Source: Primula veris (Eukaryota > Streptophyta > Magnoliopsida > Ericales > Primulaceae). Taken from it: a DNA stretch of 64,000 bases. The translations under genes were made by a program, and so were the position numbers. Under the pieces are notes generated by a model, which was not told where the DNA came from, did not search any database, and worked only from the letters and a program-made list of their open reading frames with translations. The stretch lies in contig OY821743.1 in NCBI GenBank assembly GCA_963682055.1, positions 32,722,702-32,786,701 of the forward strand. Direction: 5' to 3'. Position 1 is the first letter of the stretch. Each line of letters begins with the position of its first letter. Positions 30,346-42,749 of the stretch are shown piece after piece.

Positions 30346-30757
30346 ATGTGGATATTTTAGTTAAATTAACCTGAAATTCAAGGCATAATTTTCTTTTGGG
30401 TATGATTATCTAAAAAGACTATTATTGGCTCTTTTATCTGTAGTTCTTTCTTTCTTTCTTTCCTGGGTGAAATGGTAAGGGAAAACATATATAAATAGCG
30501 AGAGATAAATAGTGAAACTAGAAATATAAACTAAATTAACCTGAAAATGGACAAAAGATATGGGAAAAGTAGTGATCCGAGCATTATTTCCTTGAGGTAG
30601 ATCAACATTTTCTCGTGACACCTGAAACTTTCTTCAATATTCTTACGTAATTATTCATAGATTTCTTGTCTTTTAAGGTTTGAATGATAACCAACTTTCG
30701 GTATACAATTGGCAAGTATTGACTTGACTCACATTAGTCTCATGCTCCTCCCTTAAA

Positions 30758-30795
<38 letters not shown>

Positions 30796-32758
30796 TGTAT
30801 ATGTCCATGTGCATTGGAATATATAGAGGTGATAAAAGTAGGAAAAATAACTTCACGTAGTAATATTAATTATCACGGTTAGTACCATCGCATTGCATGT
30901 AATGGAAAATTACCAAATACTTCAATTTTTAAAACTTTATTCTCGAAAAGTTATACTACATGCATGAATTAGATTTCAGTTTTATCTTTCTGTGCGTAAT
31001 TCACGTACCCAATTCTCTCCCACTAGCTATTTTCTCGTATATGGTTATGAATGACCTATCTCTCGAATTCAGTTTTTTGTAGTGGGTAGCAACGAGTAAA
31101 TGTTTGGTGGTGATGGTGCACTAAGAGTGGTGTATTCGTGAGTGATTTGAAGAAGAGTTGTAGATTTTGTGAAGAAATTAAGTTTTAATATAATTTGACA
31201 GGATTATACTATTTGGGCATTACCACCTGTTAATGTGCATACGTGTAATTTAAAAGGACATGTTTTCTGATGGACTATGATGTATGCATATGATGTATGC
31301 ATATACGAGTTCGCGTGTACATGACACGACACGATACGAACACGCCGAAACGGATTCTTTTATAAAAAAAATAAGACATAACTCGGCAAGTACACAACAC
31401 TTAATATAGTAGTATATAATTATATTTTTTGTATATGTGACGTATTTTTCTACTTAACCAAACAACAATAATTTTATGAAGTTCAAAATCGTGATATCTT
31501 GATATATATAGTGTACAAGGATGTCAATTCTATAATAGTTCTATTTTGATTCAAATGTTATCAAATATGTTAATTGCCAAGTTTATGCTAATAATACATC
31601 TTGATATATATATATATATATATATCAATTTAGATGTTTCTCATGTTAAAAAACCCTCAAATTTAACACAGTTTTTTTAACTAATTAATCGTGTACGATT
31701 CGCATGTCCAAGTGGTTGAACCGTGCCCGACTCGTGTGTTCAAATGTTTAATAGAGAAATCATAACGGATACACCGATTTGCCGTGTCTAACGCGTATCC
31801 TACTCTTCGGGGTTTTTTTGGCCTGTCGGTGCAAGACAATAAATTCTAGCTCTCAATTTCTACTTTTAGATATTTCTATTTATACCATAATGATCTTAAT
31901 TTTTAGCCCCTGTTATGTGGAGACAAAGTCATGATCCATAAAGCCTACATAATTCGGACCTTAGATATGCAGGATGTGTATTTTGAATCGAGCAATATTA
32001 AAGGAAAACGTAACCCGTGAGCATATATATGAATGGGTCCTAGTATAATTCCTAATTTCCTACAATGTTTGTGATATATTTATATGTTTCCATGTTATAT
32101 ATACTAACCTTCACATCAAAAAATAAAAGATAGAAAATAAGTGAAACGTTTAGATGAGTGGGAAAATGTAGTGCATGACCTAAGAATTACGTTAATATGG
32201 GTGGGGGGAAATGTATTGCGTGACCTAAGAGTTACTGAAAAATATATAATTGGTGTAAGATAAAATGAATATCCTTTTTTATATATAAAGACAGTTAATT
32301 AAATCAGAAACATGTAACGAACCCTAGTTACTCATTCTAAAATTTCATGTTGGCAAGACGACTAGAATTAGATCACGAAACAAAAGAAAATGGAACTTAC
32401 GTATAATATCATAAGTACTGGAGATTAATGTGTCACATAATAACGAGAGATTAATTATAAGACGACCTCTCTTCGAAACGACTAGGACTTTGATTTTGGA
32501 ACCAACTATATGTACTGTATATGAAAATTTACCTTCTTAAAAAACGGCACACCCATATATTAGCATTTGACTTCTTAAACCGGTGCGGTGCCATCTTAAT
32601 TTGTTACACTCTCAGACTTGGGTATACCTGTATTTTACTATTAAAACTATGACTAAAACAGCTTTGATTCATATTTTGTTGAACAACTAAACTTATCAGT
32701 CTTAATTATGGTAGCTTGCACTCTAAAATCAGCTACTCTAGTTATAGTAAGTAGTAGT
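30346..32758. other. AT-rich intergenic DNA, no gene recognised
   Basis: No gene is seen. There are TA microsatellites near 30765-30792 and 31600-31624. Two patches rich in ACGACACGA-like words (31300-31345 and 31690-31800) look like old transposon debris, but no ends could be set. Confidence 0.55.
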
Positions 32759-33453
32759 TGGCGAGGGAATGTCAGCATCCCCTCGTCCGGGGCAATAACG
32801 CCCCCAAAGCGGGCCGTCCGGGCCTCATCAACCCTGAATGATGCGACGCCCCGGATTGGGAGGGCCGAGCCGTGCTGAGGCCGGCCCAAAGAAGCGTGTC
32901 GAGTACGCTTTCCCAATTAATGCTGCTGCTCCCTTGGGGGACCCTCCTGACGTTTCACCGACGTGGCCCAATCACAGGACACCTCCTGTGGGCCCCGGAA
33001 AAGGACAGTACCCTTGTCAGAGTCATAAATGACTCTGACGCCGTTGGATCAACATCTTACAGTACAGTGATCCAAGGGCTAATACGCCTCTGATCACACT
33101 ATAAATACCCCCACTAATACCACTTAGTGGAGGGACACAAAAAGACAGAGAGGAGAGATAAAGCTTAAACAACCCGTACCCCCTGAACACTATCTGGACC
33201 GCTCGATACAACGACCTGTAACCGGCCCAGTCCCTCATCCTTAATTATATTCCTACTTTCAGTTAACACCGATACTGACTTGATCGTTGGAGAGGAAAAA
33301 CCTGGTACCAACCCCGGGCCCCTGTTTGTTTCTTGCGCAGGCACGAAGGCCACCTCATCACAATAGCCGACGTAAACTACTCCGGATACCGCGGAAGATC
33401 GGAGCCGACGCGAATTGAGTAAGCCGAGCTTGGGAAGAAAATCAGGCTCGCCA
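32759..33453 (+). repeat. 5' LTR of gypsy element
   Basis: This 695-bp repeat is bounded by TGGCGAG and CTCGCCA and matches 43133-43827. A TATA box (TATAAATA) lies at 33100-33107. The primer-binding region follows at 33454. Confidence 0.92.
33100..33107 (+). promoter_or_regulatory. TATA box of the gypsy 5' LTR
   Basis: TATAAATA within the word CTATAAATACCC marks the likely core promoter, which puts the U3/R border about 30 bp downstream. The same word drives the antisense gene on the other strand. Confidence 0.65.
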
Positions 33454-33515
33454 ATTGGCGTCGTCTGTGGGAAACCTAAACGCGTTAGCTTCGACTCCCC
33501 GTCCTTAAAAGAAAC

Positions 33516-35235
33516 ATGTCTGGCAATAACCGATTTGACACTCCATCGTCTCGACCCCCCCCACGTTCTTGGGATGCCGAGAACGCTTTCTTTTGATGAG
33601 ACCCCTAGGACCGCATCTACCAGGGAGCCCGTTCCCTTGACCGCAACAGCTCCCGCACCCCGATCGCGGACCGAGCTAACAGAGATGATGATCGATATCC
33701 ACCAAAAAGAGCTCGTCGCTCTTGCGGCCCAGAAAGCCTTGATAGCCTCGCTGATGGAGCCGGAACTCGAGCCCGCTCAAGGCGCGAGCCATGACAAATC
33801 GGTTCCAGTCTCCGTTAAAAGCGTGATGTCCAGGTTGGGACCCCTCCGACGACCACCCCTAGAGACTCCCAGGGAGCCGGCTAGGGGTGCGGAGTCGGAG
33901 CATTCCCAAGAAGGAAATTCTCGCCGCGATAACGAGCGGAGTATACATTCTCGGCTCCGTTGGCAGGATGGTAGTCGGGACTCACGGCCGGAATCTAGTC
34001 ACGCCCGAACCGATAAGCCACATCGGACACGGAGACGTGGCCGACGCGGACGGCACGATGCAGCTGGTGAGGCAGCGTTGAAAATCGTGGCCTCGACCCG
34101 CAGCACCCCGTTCTCGGACGAAATTGAATACAGTACCCCCCCCCCCCCCTGGGAACTTTATCGCCCCTATCCTCCAAACCTTCAACGCGGACTCTGATCC
34201 AGAGGCTCATCTCCGACACTACCGATACCAGATGAACCATTGGTCACACCTTGACCAATTAATGTGCAGGTGCTTTCCCGCCAGCCTGGGAAGGCTCGCT
34301 AGTAAGTGGTTCCAGTCCCTGCCCGTCAATTCTATCCACTGTTGGGATGACCTAGCTTATGACTTTGCACACCGGTTCATAAACTTGAAAGAGAGAGCTG
34401 CCCAGCCGGAGCAACTCTATCAAGTGAGGGTCCAATCTAAAGAGACCCTCGAGAATTATGATAGTCGGTTTTGGTTGAAGCATGCCGAATGCGCGGACTG
34501 TCCCGACTCCACCGCCATAGCTGCCTTCAGGCAAAACATGGTAGTTGGGAGCAGGATCCGAAACGAGATGATCGCGACCCCCCCAACTCTGTTCCTCAAC
34601 TCAGGTCCCTCATAAAACAGCATATCGACATAGAGAAGGACATGAGGTCAGCTGGGGCAACACGTTCAGTAGCCCTTATCGACCAGCCAAGGGATCGGTT
34701 CGTCGCAACGAGCCCTCGAAGAAACCGGCCCATAGCGGAAAGGATGGAGCGGCCACGAACGGGAAGAAACCCACAACCGGCCCCTAAAAGAAGAAAAGAG
34801 GACCCCCGACCGGGGCATCAAACCCCTGTCGCCTCGGGGTCGGGCGCTGCCTATTCCACCACCTTTCGCCTACCTCTTGTCGACCTTCTTAACAAGATTG
34901 AGAACGAGCCTTTCTTCTCTTGGCCTCTCCCACTACGGAACGAGTCGGCCCCAGGGCCTAACGACAAAATCTGTGAATACCACAGGGGTCGCGGCCATCA
35001 TACCACCGAGTGCCATGGTCTGAAGGCCAGGCTCGAGGGATGGGTCCGGGATGGCCTAATGGATAAATATGTCAAATCACGAAGAGAATCCGACCGAGAT
35101 GGAGAAGGGGTTGATGAGAGGCAGCGGGACCTCCCCCCACCGGTGATGATCTGTCATGTCATTCACTCTGGGCCCAAAAGGTCAATCCAGAATGGGGCAG
35201 AAAGAACCTCAGCACGGGAAGCATTGATGAAGTAG
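33516..35235 (+). pseudogene. gag of the gypsy element, frameshifted at three poly-C runs
   Basis: The likely start is ATG at 33516 (MSGNNRFD). The reading frame changes at a C8 run (33555-33562), a C14 run (34136-34149) and a C7 run (34578-34584), then ends at TAG 35233-35235. The capsid part is recognisable: SDPEAHLRHYRYQMNHWSHL, then MCRCFPASLGRLASKWFQSL and FAHRFINLKERAAQPEQLYQ. A zinc-knuckle-like CEYHRGRGHHTTECHGLK lies near the end. The protein would form the particle and bind RNA. All three frame changes sit in homopolymers, so sequencing or assembly error is a real alternative to mutation. Confidence 0.85.
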
Positions 35236-38200
35236 TACGTCTGCCTCGCAGAAAGCTCAAGCCCTCGGAAAAAGTATAAGCGCAATTCCAAGCCGGATGT
35301 AAGCTTCACTGACTTCGACCTGGTGGGGGTGGACGTGCCCCACACTGATGCCCTCGTTATCTCGGCACAGATAGTCCTATGCGCAGTAGGACGGATCCTC
35401 ATTGATCAAGGAGCGTCGGTCAATATACTCTTGAAGACCTTTTTCGAAAGATGGGACTCAAAGAGGAACAGTTGGAAACCGACGTCCCTCCCCTGTACGG
35501 ATTCAACTCGGAGGCGGTCCGGCCCAAAGGAAACATAACCTTGCCCGTGAAAACTGGTACGAAAGTTATGGGCGTGGAGTTCACGGTGGTGAATGTCCCC
35601 TCTGTTTACAACGTGATATTGGGGCGCCCGTGGCTCCATAGAATAGATGGAATCTCCTCCACCTTACACCAAAAGGTTAAGTATCCAACTGATTCTGGTG
35701 TGGAAACCATCTCAGGAAATCAGAAAGTCTCACGCAGCTGTGCCATGGCCGTGTATTCCGGCAAAAAGATGGTGCCGGCCCAAAGTGCCATGAACATCGA
35801 GGCAGAGGACCCTAAGCTGCTGAGGGAACTAAACAAAAAGATGGGGCCTGAGGCCGAAGACAAGGTGGAGGAGGGGCTGCTGAAAATCCAAATCCCGGGG
35901 CATGACGAGGACCATTTTTTTATGGTGGGAGCAAAGCTTACCAAACCTGAGGTCACCGACCTCGTCGAACTCCTTCTCCAACACCTCGACAATTTTGCAT
36001 GGGGTCCAAGCGAGATGCCAGGCATCAGTTCCGACCTCGCTTGCCACCAACTTAACGTCAACCCGGTTGCCAAGCCCATGATGCAAAAGGGGCGCCGCGT
36101 CAGTCCAGAGCATGCCGATGCCATAAACGAGGAAGTAGAGAAGCTTCTTCTGGCCGGGGCCATCAGGGAGATTTATTACCCCAGATGGCTCGCCAATCCC
36201 GTAGTGGTCCCCAAAAAGAACGGAAAGTTGAGGGTGTGCATCGATTATACGAGCCTCAACAAGGCCTGTCCAAAGGATCCTTTCCCCTTGCCCAAAATCG
36301 ATCAAATAGTGGACTCTACGGCCGGGGCCGCCAGAATGAGCTTCCTGGATGCCTGCTCCGGCTACCATCAAATACCTATGTCGGAGGCCGACCAAGAAAA
36401 AACTGCCTTCATCACCCCAAGGGAAAATTACTGCTACAAGGTGATGCCCTTCGGACTCAAGAACGCCGGGGCGACCTATCAGAGAATGGTCACCAAGATA
36501 TTCTCTAAGAACATAGGCCGAACCATGGAGGTCTATATTGACGACATGGTGGTAAAAAGCACCCAGGAGAGGGACCACCTATCCGACCTAAGAGAGGTGT
36601 TCGAAACAATACGAAGGCATGACCTGAAGCTGAACGCCTCTAAATGTGCCTTCGGGGTAGGCGCCGGCAAATTCCTGGGGTTCATGGTGACCCATCGCGG
36701 CATCGAAGCGAACCCGTCCCAGATCTCTGCCTTGAAAAATTTGAAAACACCTGAGAAGAGAAGAGACATACAAAAGCTAGCTGGAATGGCTGCCGCCCTC
36801 AACCGATTTATTGCCCGGTTCGGGGATCGATGCAAGCCATTCTTTACGGCCTTGAAAGCTCAGAAGAAATTCGAATGGACCGATGAATGCCGGCGTGCGT
36901 TCACCGAGCTAGCTGACTATCTCGGAAGTCCGCCTCTTCTAACTAAGCCGGACCCAGGCGATGTCCTTACCCTATACCTGGCTGTGTCCGAGATAGCCGT
37001 CAGCGCCGTCCTCATCAAGGAACTCGACAGGGAGCAAAGACCTATCTATTACGTGAGCAAAACTCTCCTCGATGCCGAGGCTAGATATACGCCTTTGGAA
37101 AAACTCGTCCTAGCCCTCGTCGTGGCCTCACGAAAACTTGCTCACTATTTCTCTGCACACAGCATTGTGGTCTATACGGACCAGCCTGTGTGAGAAATAC
37201 TCCAAAAGGGGGATCTCTCTTGACGAATGATGAAGTGGGCCTGCCACTTGAACGCCTACGACATCAGCTATGCGCCGCGAACGTCCGTCAAGGGACAGGC
37301 CCTGGCCGACTTCATGGCAGAATTCACTGGGACGACTCAATGCCCCGACATCACAGGTTGTGCCCCCGAGACCTGGATCTTGCACGCGGATGGAGCCGCC
37401 AATAAGAAAGGGTCCAGCCTCGGCGTCGTACTCCGATCTCCACAAGGGGATGTGATCAAGAAGTCGATCCAACTTGGCTTCAGAGCCACCAATAACGAGG
37501 CCGAATATGAGGCCGTTATCGCCGGCCTGAAAATGGCCCGAAGCCTCGGAATCAAGAAGATACTGGTGCATACGGACTCTCAATTGGTCAGCAGCCAGAT
37601 CAGTGGTGAATTTCAGACGAAGGACGACAGGATGGCCAGCTACGTGGCTATCGCTTCCGGAATACTCCAAAGCTTTGAATGTCAAGAAATCGTCAACATA
37701 AACAGAAACGAGAACACCCACGCCGATGCACTAGCGACCCTAGCCTCGGTCATGAGTGATAAAAAAGAGAGAGTCATCACCATAGAATACGTCCCTTCGC
37801 CTAGCATCGAGGCTAGGGCAACAATTAACATGGTGACTGACCTCCCGCCGGAACCAAGCTGGATGGACCCCATAATCGAATACCATCGCTCCGGTGATCT
37901 TCCCAATGAGAAGAAAGAGGCCGAGAAAATAAGAAGAACGGCACTGGGATTCTGGATAGCTCCCAACGACAAGCTCTATAAGAGATCGTTCTCTGGCCCC
38001 TACTTACTCTGCGTCCACCCTGACATGGTAATGAGGGTCATGGAGGAAATTCACGAAGGAACGTGTGGGAGCCATACCGGGGGCAGATCGCTGGCCAACC
38101 GAGCCTTGACCCACGGGTATTGGTGGCCCCTCATGCAGAAGGACGCCAAGGCTTTCGTACTCAGGTGCGAGAAGTGTCAGAAGTACGCACCCATACCCCA

Positions 38201-39101
38201 TGCCCCGGCGCAAAAAATGAGCAGCGTAACCTCGCCCTGGCCCTTTGCACAGTGGGGCATGGATATCGTCGGACCATTCCCCGTGGCCCCGGGGGGAAAG
38301 AAGTTCCTCCTCATGGTCACCGATTACTTCTCAAAATGGGTGGAGGCCGTGGCCTTAGCAAAGATCACAGAGGCCGAAGTGATACGTTTCCTCTGGAGAG
38401 ACGTGATCACTAGATTCGGAATCCCCTACTCAATCGTCGCGGACAATGGTGGACAGTTCACCAGGGACAAATTAAAAACGATGTATGCAAAGTATCACAT
38501 CAAGAACTACTATTCGACCCCTTCGTACCCCCAATGCAATGGACAAGCCGAGGTATCAAACAAGACCGTGCTCGACGGAATCAAGAAGAGGCTAGACGAG
38601 TCTAAAGGACGATGGGCTGCAGAGCTGCATCACGTCCTTTGGGCCTACCGAACGACGAGAAGACGGGGCACTCAACAGACACCCTATAGCCTTACTTACG
38701 GAATGGAAGCCATCATCCCGTTAGAAATCGGGCTTCCTTCTCTGAGGACGGACATGGTGGAAAACGGGCTTAATGAAAAGATGATGGGGCTAGAGCTGGA
38801 CTACGCTGAAGAAAGAAGGGAGGTTGCGGCCATCCGTAACGCCGAATATAAAAACGAGCTGGGGCGTTCTTATAACAAAAGAGTGAACGCCAGACGTTTC
38901 CAAGACGAAGACCTCGTGTTACGAAAAGTAAACAACAACACCAGGATACAGTCCGACGGCAAGCTAGGCCCCAATTGGGAAGGCCCCTATCGAATCCTCG
39001 GAGCAGTAGGGAACGGGGCCTACCTGTTGGGTCGTCTTCCCAACGACGTCCCGGTGGACCGACCTTGGAACGTCAACAACCTAAGGAAGTACTACCCGTA
39101 G
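35236..39101 (+). pseudogene. pol of the gypsy element: protease, RT, RNase H, aRNase H, integrase; broken
   Basis: The protease region holds ILIDQGAS (near 35398-35421) in the gag frame. A one-base loss near 35448 then shifts to the main frame (35451). RT shows FLDACSGYHQ, MPFGLKNAGATYQR and YIDDM. RNase H ends at VYTDQPV, then in-frame TGA codons stand at 37191 and 37221. The rest is open to TAG at 39101: a second RNase H (ILHADGAANKKGSSLG, ATNNEAEYEAVIAGLKMA), then integrase with an HHCC zinc region (RCEKCQKY) and a D,D35E triad (MDIVGPFP, VADNGGQF, GQAEV with 35 residues between the last two). Enzymatic residues look intact apart from the breaks. Confidence 0.92.
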
Positions 39102-39184
39102 GGCTCGGCCTTTATGACTTTGTGTAAATAAGAATGTGGTGTAAATTTATGCCTGCGGGCTTTATAAATAAAAACTGCTGTTAT

Positions 39185-39740
39185 TTCAGTTCATTTAAAT
39201 TTTCTATGTGTTTCAGAACACGAGCCTATACGGCACCCCGGTTCATATTTACTTGAATTTTTCAGTTCATTTAAATTTTCTATGTGTTTCAGAACACGAG
39301 CCTATACGGCACCCCGGTTCATATTTACTTGAATTTTTCAGTTCATTTAAATTTTCTATGTGTTTCAGAACACGAGCCTATACGGCACCCCGGTTCATAT
39401 TTACTTGAATTTTTCAGTTCATTTAAAGTTTCTATGTGTTTCAGAACACGAGCCTATACGGCACCCCGGTTCATATTTACTTGAATTTTTCAGTTCATTT
39501 AAAATTTCTAAGTGTCTCAGAACACGAGCCTATACGGCACCCCGGTTCATATTTACTTGAATTTTTCAGTTCATTTAAATTTTCTATGTGTTTCAGAACA
39601 CGAGCCTATACGGCACCCCGGTTCATATTTACTTGAATTTTTCAGTTCATTTAAAATTTCTAAGTGTCTCAGAACACGAGCCTATACGGCACCCCGGTTC
39701 ATATTTACTTGAATTTTTCAGTTCATTTAAATTCTCTATG
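39185..39740 (+). repeat. 76-bp tandem array, seven full copies, in the gypsy 3' region
   Basis: Units start at 39185, 39261, 39337, 39413, 39489, 39565 and 39641, with a partial one at 39717. Each begins TTCAGTTCATTTAAA and contains ACACGAGCCTATACGGCACC. Copies are nearly identical, and units 5 and 7 share the same variants (AAAATTTCTAAGTGTCTC), which suggests copying of two-unit blocks. The serial 66-codon frames here arise only from the period (76 = 3x25+1). Confidence 0.95.
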
Positions 39741-39970
39741 CGTTACTTCGGTTTGCAAGCTATGAGTTGTATAAAACGAGCGCCCCAACGCCGAAGCATT
39801 ATGGCCCACTCCTTTGGGAGCATGTATACAATGTATAAATCACAACGGAAGTAAAACACAGAAGAATAAAAGACAAGTCCAAAATTGTTTTTTCATTTCA
39901 TTCAATGGAAAGCTATTACATGCTAAGTACAAAAAGGAAACTACATTGAAAACAAAAGCCTAAATCTACC

Positions 39971-42641
39971 CTAGTTCTGGCTAGCTCCGTCCTCTTCGTC
40001 CGAGAGAGCTCGAGGAGTCAAAGGCACCACATCTGGAACGGGAGCTGAGGAGACGGGAACGATAATATTTTCTACGTTCCATACCGGGTGATCCGGTCCC
40101 GCCCTCATGAAGGCAGCCGCCTCAGACCACCCTTCGACGTAGAAGGAGTTGAAGTCCTTCTGTGTCTTTTGGGCCCAGGCAGCATTCAGCTCGGCCTGGC
40201 CAGTCTGGACCGCCGCCTTTATCCTGTCGGTTACGCCAGCCTCAGCCTCTTTTAGGGCTGCCTCCGCAGCCTGGGCACGCTCCTCGGCCTCCGTTCTGGC
40301 CTTCACGGCTTCGACTCTTCGAGCCTCAACCGTGGCGTTGAGGCCCTCAGCTTTCTCCGCCCTGAGTTTGGCCTCCTCAGACCTTTTCTGGGCCTCCTCC
40401 GCCCTTTTTTGGGCCTCCTCCACGAGCTTGGCATTAGCCTCTGCCTTCGCGGCCCATGACCTCACCAGCTGGCCTTGGTGATAGACATATTGGTTCATCA
40501 TTAAGTAGGCCTACAAGGGAAAAGGCAAAACACTTAGCAAAAATATGTGGGAAGAATGTGAAAACATACAAAATAGACTATACACGTACCTGAGGTATCA
40601 TGGCCATGGCCGATGTCATGGAGGATGCGAGGTCACGACCTCGGTGATCAGCCTCGACGCTTTGCTGCTGGAGCGCAGCCAAAGCTAGTAACCCGGTAGA
40701 TGGGTGAGCCTCCATGATGCTCTTCACACCCGTGGCCGCCTTCACCTCCTCGGGCGTCTGCACAGGCATCCTGTGGGTCGGGGAGGCAGAACTGGAGCTT
40801 GAGCCTTGAGTAGGGCCTTGAGCAATGCCCGACGTCTCTTTGGGCCCCTCCACGACCTCAACCGCGGATGGGTTGCTCCCACCGACCTTGGTCCTCTTTT
40901 CCCCTTGGAGGGACTTCATCCCCTCCGCCTTTCTCTTCCCAAGAAGGGCCTTGCGGGCCAGCCGATCGAGTCTGGCCTGCGCTGCCAAATCGTCCGGGCC
41001 AGCCGACTGAGGCAGGATCGCCACTTCCCTCTCTCCTGTCACCACCACATCCCTCTCCTCGGCCTCGACCTCGACCACTACCCCCTCGGGCTCCCCCGTC
41101 TCAGCAACCTTTTCGACCGCCCCTTCTTCTTCTTTGCCGCACCCAACCTCAGCCACCTCATCCTCGGCAGCTATCTCTTCCACCCCCACCCCCGCCTCCT
41201 CCTCAGCCTCTTCATCTGCCTCCTCCTCCTCGTCAGAACGGACTACCTATACAGGCCATACAAGAAAGGAGTTAGAGAAATTAACTAAATCTAGCTAAGT
41301 GTAAAAACGAAGATTTGAGAAAAACAAGATGTGACTTACTCTGGTCCTTGAGGTGCCCAAGGCTGGCCCGGAGGGTTCCGCCTCAGATGGGCTATCTTCT
41401 AATCGTAGGGGGCTCCCCACAGCGGGCTCCCTAGAGCTCAAGGGGAGAACCTCTGTCAGAGGCTTCCCATGCACATCAATATAGGTTCGGGTACCGTCCG
41501 CCCCCACCCGGTAGTGAAGGACGGTACCATCAGACCGGGTCTCAAAGTGAACCCCGGCCGTTGAAGGAGCGAAGGAGACCACCGTCGCCACCTTCGGCGC
41601 CTTTGCCCTACTGCCTGTCTTCAGCTTTGGCTTCGAAGCCTTCTTCGCCACATGCTCCAGACGCCTGGGAGGGAGGGCTGCCTCGGTACCTTCAACCACC
41701 TTGGGAGGGAGGGTCGACTCCAGACCCTTCTCCTTCTCCCACCTTTCCCTGGAGTATCCCACAGGACAGAAGGTCCTGTGGGGCCACTTGAAGCTGTTCC
41801 CCTTGCAGGAGGTGGGGGAGCCACAGATTAGCAGACGTTCCGCATCACGTGCCCCCACGTCGGTCCCATCCGGACCCCACCAATTAAGGGCCACCTCCAA
41901 CGACTGTATGTTGGGTTCGCCCAGGCCCCCAAGCTTAAAGGCCACGGTGAATTTATTTTCTTTGGTGCTCAGCACCCTCCCCGGCCTGATCGGGAGAGTT
42001 AGGTCGTCACGGAGGAGCCAGGGGCCCTCCACCACGACCACGTCTTGTGTGTAACCCCGATTCGAATCGGAGTTACCCGTGATCAGCTGATTATGAGACC
42101 GGCACCTCAGGTAGGGCTGCCGGCTCTTAGATTGGGAGCTTGGCTCGGCCTGCAAAAATTCGTAGCAGGCCAAGAGCTCCCTAAGCCCCAATGGTTCCGG
42201 AATGGCCGGGCCCAACAAGGCACTTAGGGCCTCCATTCCGGCGCAGATGCGGTGCGCTTGCAGAGGCCACTGGCACGGAAGAGTCTGCGTCCAGGCGCAG
42301 AGCTCCGCCGGTAGCTCCGGAATGGGGAGGTGGGTGCCCCCGTATAGAAGAGTAGAGAGGGAGAGAGTTACCATACTCTTGGGATCAGCCACGATCCCGT
42401 TTACCTCGTCCGAGGTCGCACAGGTCCGAAGTCGAAACTCCTCCCCTATGCCGCAGAGTTGACGAAACTCGTCTAGGTCAAGCTCGTGCTGCCTGACCAT
42501 GATACTGTTGTCGTTTACTGCTACGGAGATGGCTGGGTCGATAACCATCGCCCGGAATGGCAAGGCGTTTGCCATCACCTCAAGGCGCCGTGGTTGCGGG
42601 GCAACCATCGTGCCTTTTCCGGCTCCGTGTTTGATAACCAT
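39971..42641 (-). CDS. Antisense spliced gene inside the gypsy element, intact 832-residue product
   Basis: Three exons on the - strand, 42641-41340, 41246-40590 and 40510-39971 (TAG), have lengths 1302, 657 and 540, all divisible by three. Donors are GTAAGT and GTACGT, with TATAG and TTGTAG acceptors. The ATG at 42641 sits in CATCATGG. The frame open upstream starts only with GTG. Residues 1-290 look globular, with no domain I can name. A basic stretch lies at 333-350 (KKASKPKLK..), an acidic Glu-rich stretch at the start of exon 2, a second basic patch near 537-554 (GKRKAEG..KRTK), and an Ala/Glu/Lys-rich coiled coil at 673-745. The basic patches suggest a nuclear protein. Some Tat elements are known to carry antisense ORFs (Grande in maize); whether this is the same family needs a search. 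The function is unknown. Confidence 0.85.
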
Positions 42642-42749
42642 GATGGTTGGTTGGTTGGTGAAATCTCCTAAGTATGAAGGAAGAGAGAGAATGGTTTGCT
42701 GTGAAAATTTTAAAGAGAGATTGAGAAAGTGAAAATGAATTTTCACTGA

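Noticed and set aside
32751..32758. Gypsy LTR starting two bases earlier at TGTTGGCG
   Set aside because: The left LTR has AGTTGGCG there; TGGCGAG..CTCGCCA gives TG..CA ends and matching 5-bp flanks.
39185..39740. Regular repeats that might suggest a CRISPR-like array
   Set aside because: The units are contiguous with no unique spacers, the DNA is eukaryotic, and the array is in the 3' region of a retrotransposon.
39208..39854. Six overlapping frames of 66-88 codons with the same peptide
   Set aside because: They are made by the 76-bp tandem array and shift frame from unit to unit; there is no sign of translation.
40149..41288. Long + strand frames opposite the antisense gene
   Set aside because: They are shadows of the high-GC antisense exons; the - strand has splice sites, phase and a coiled coil, and the + strand has none.
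42642..42746. An upstream start for the antisense gene at 42746
   Set aside because: The codon is GTG and lies almost at the TATA box, so it would be outside or at the very start of the mRNA; ATG at 42641 has good context.
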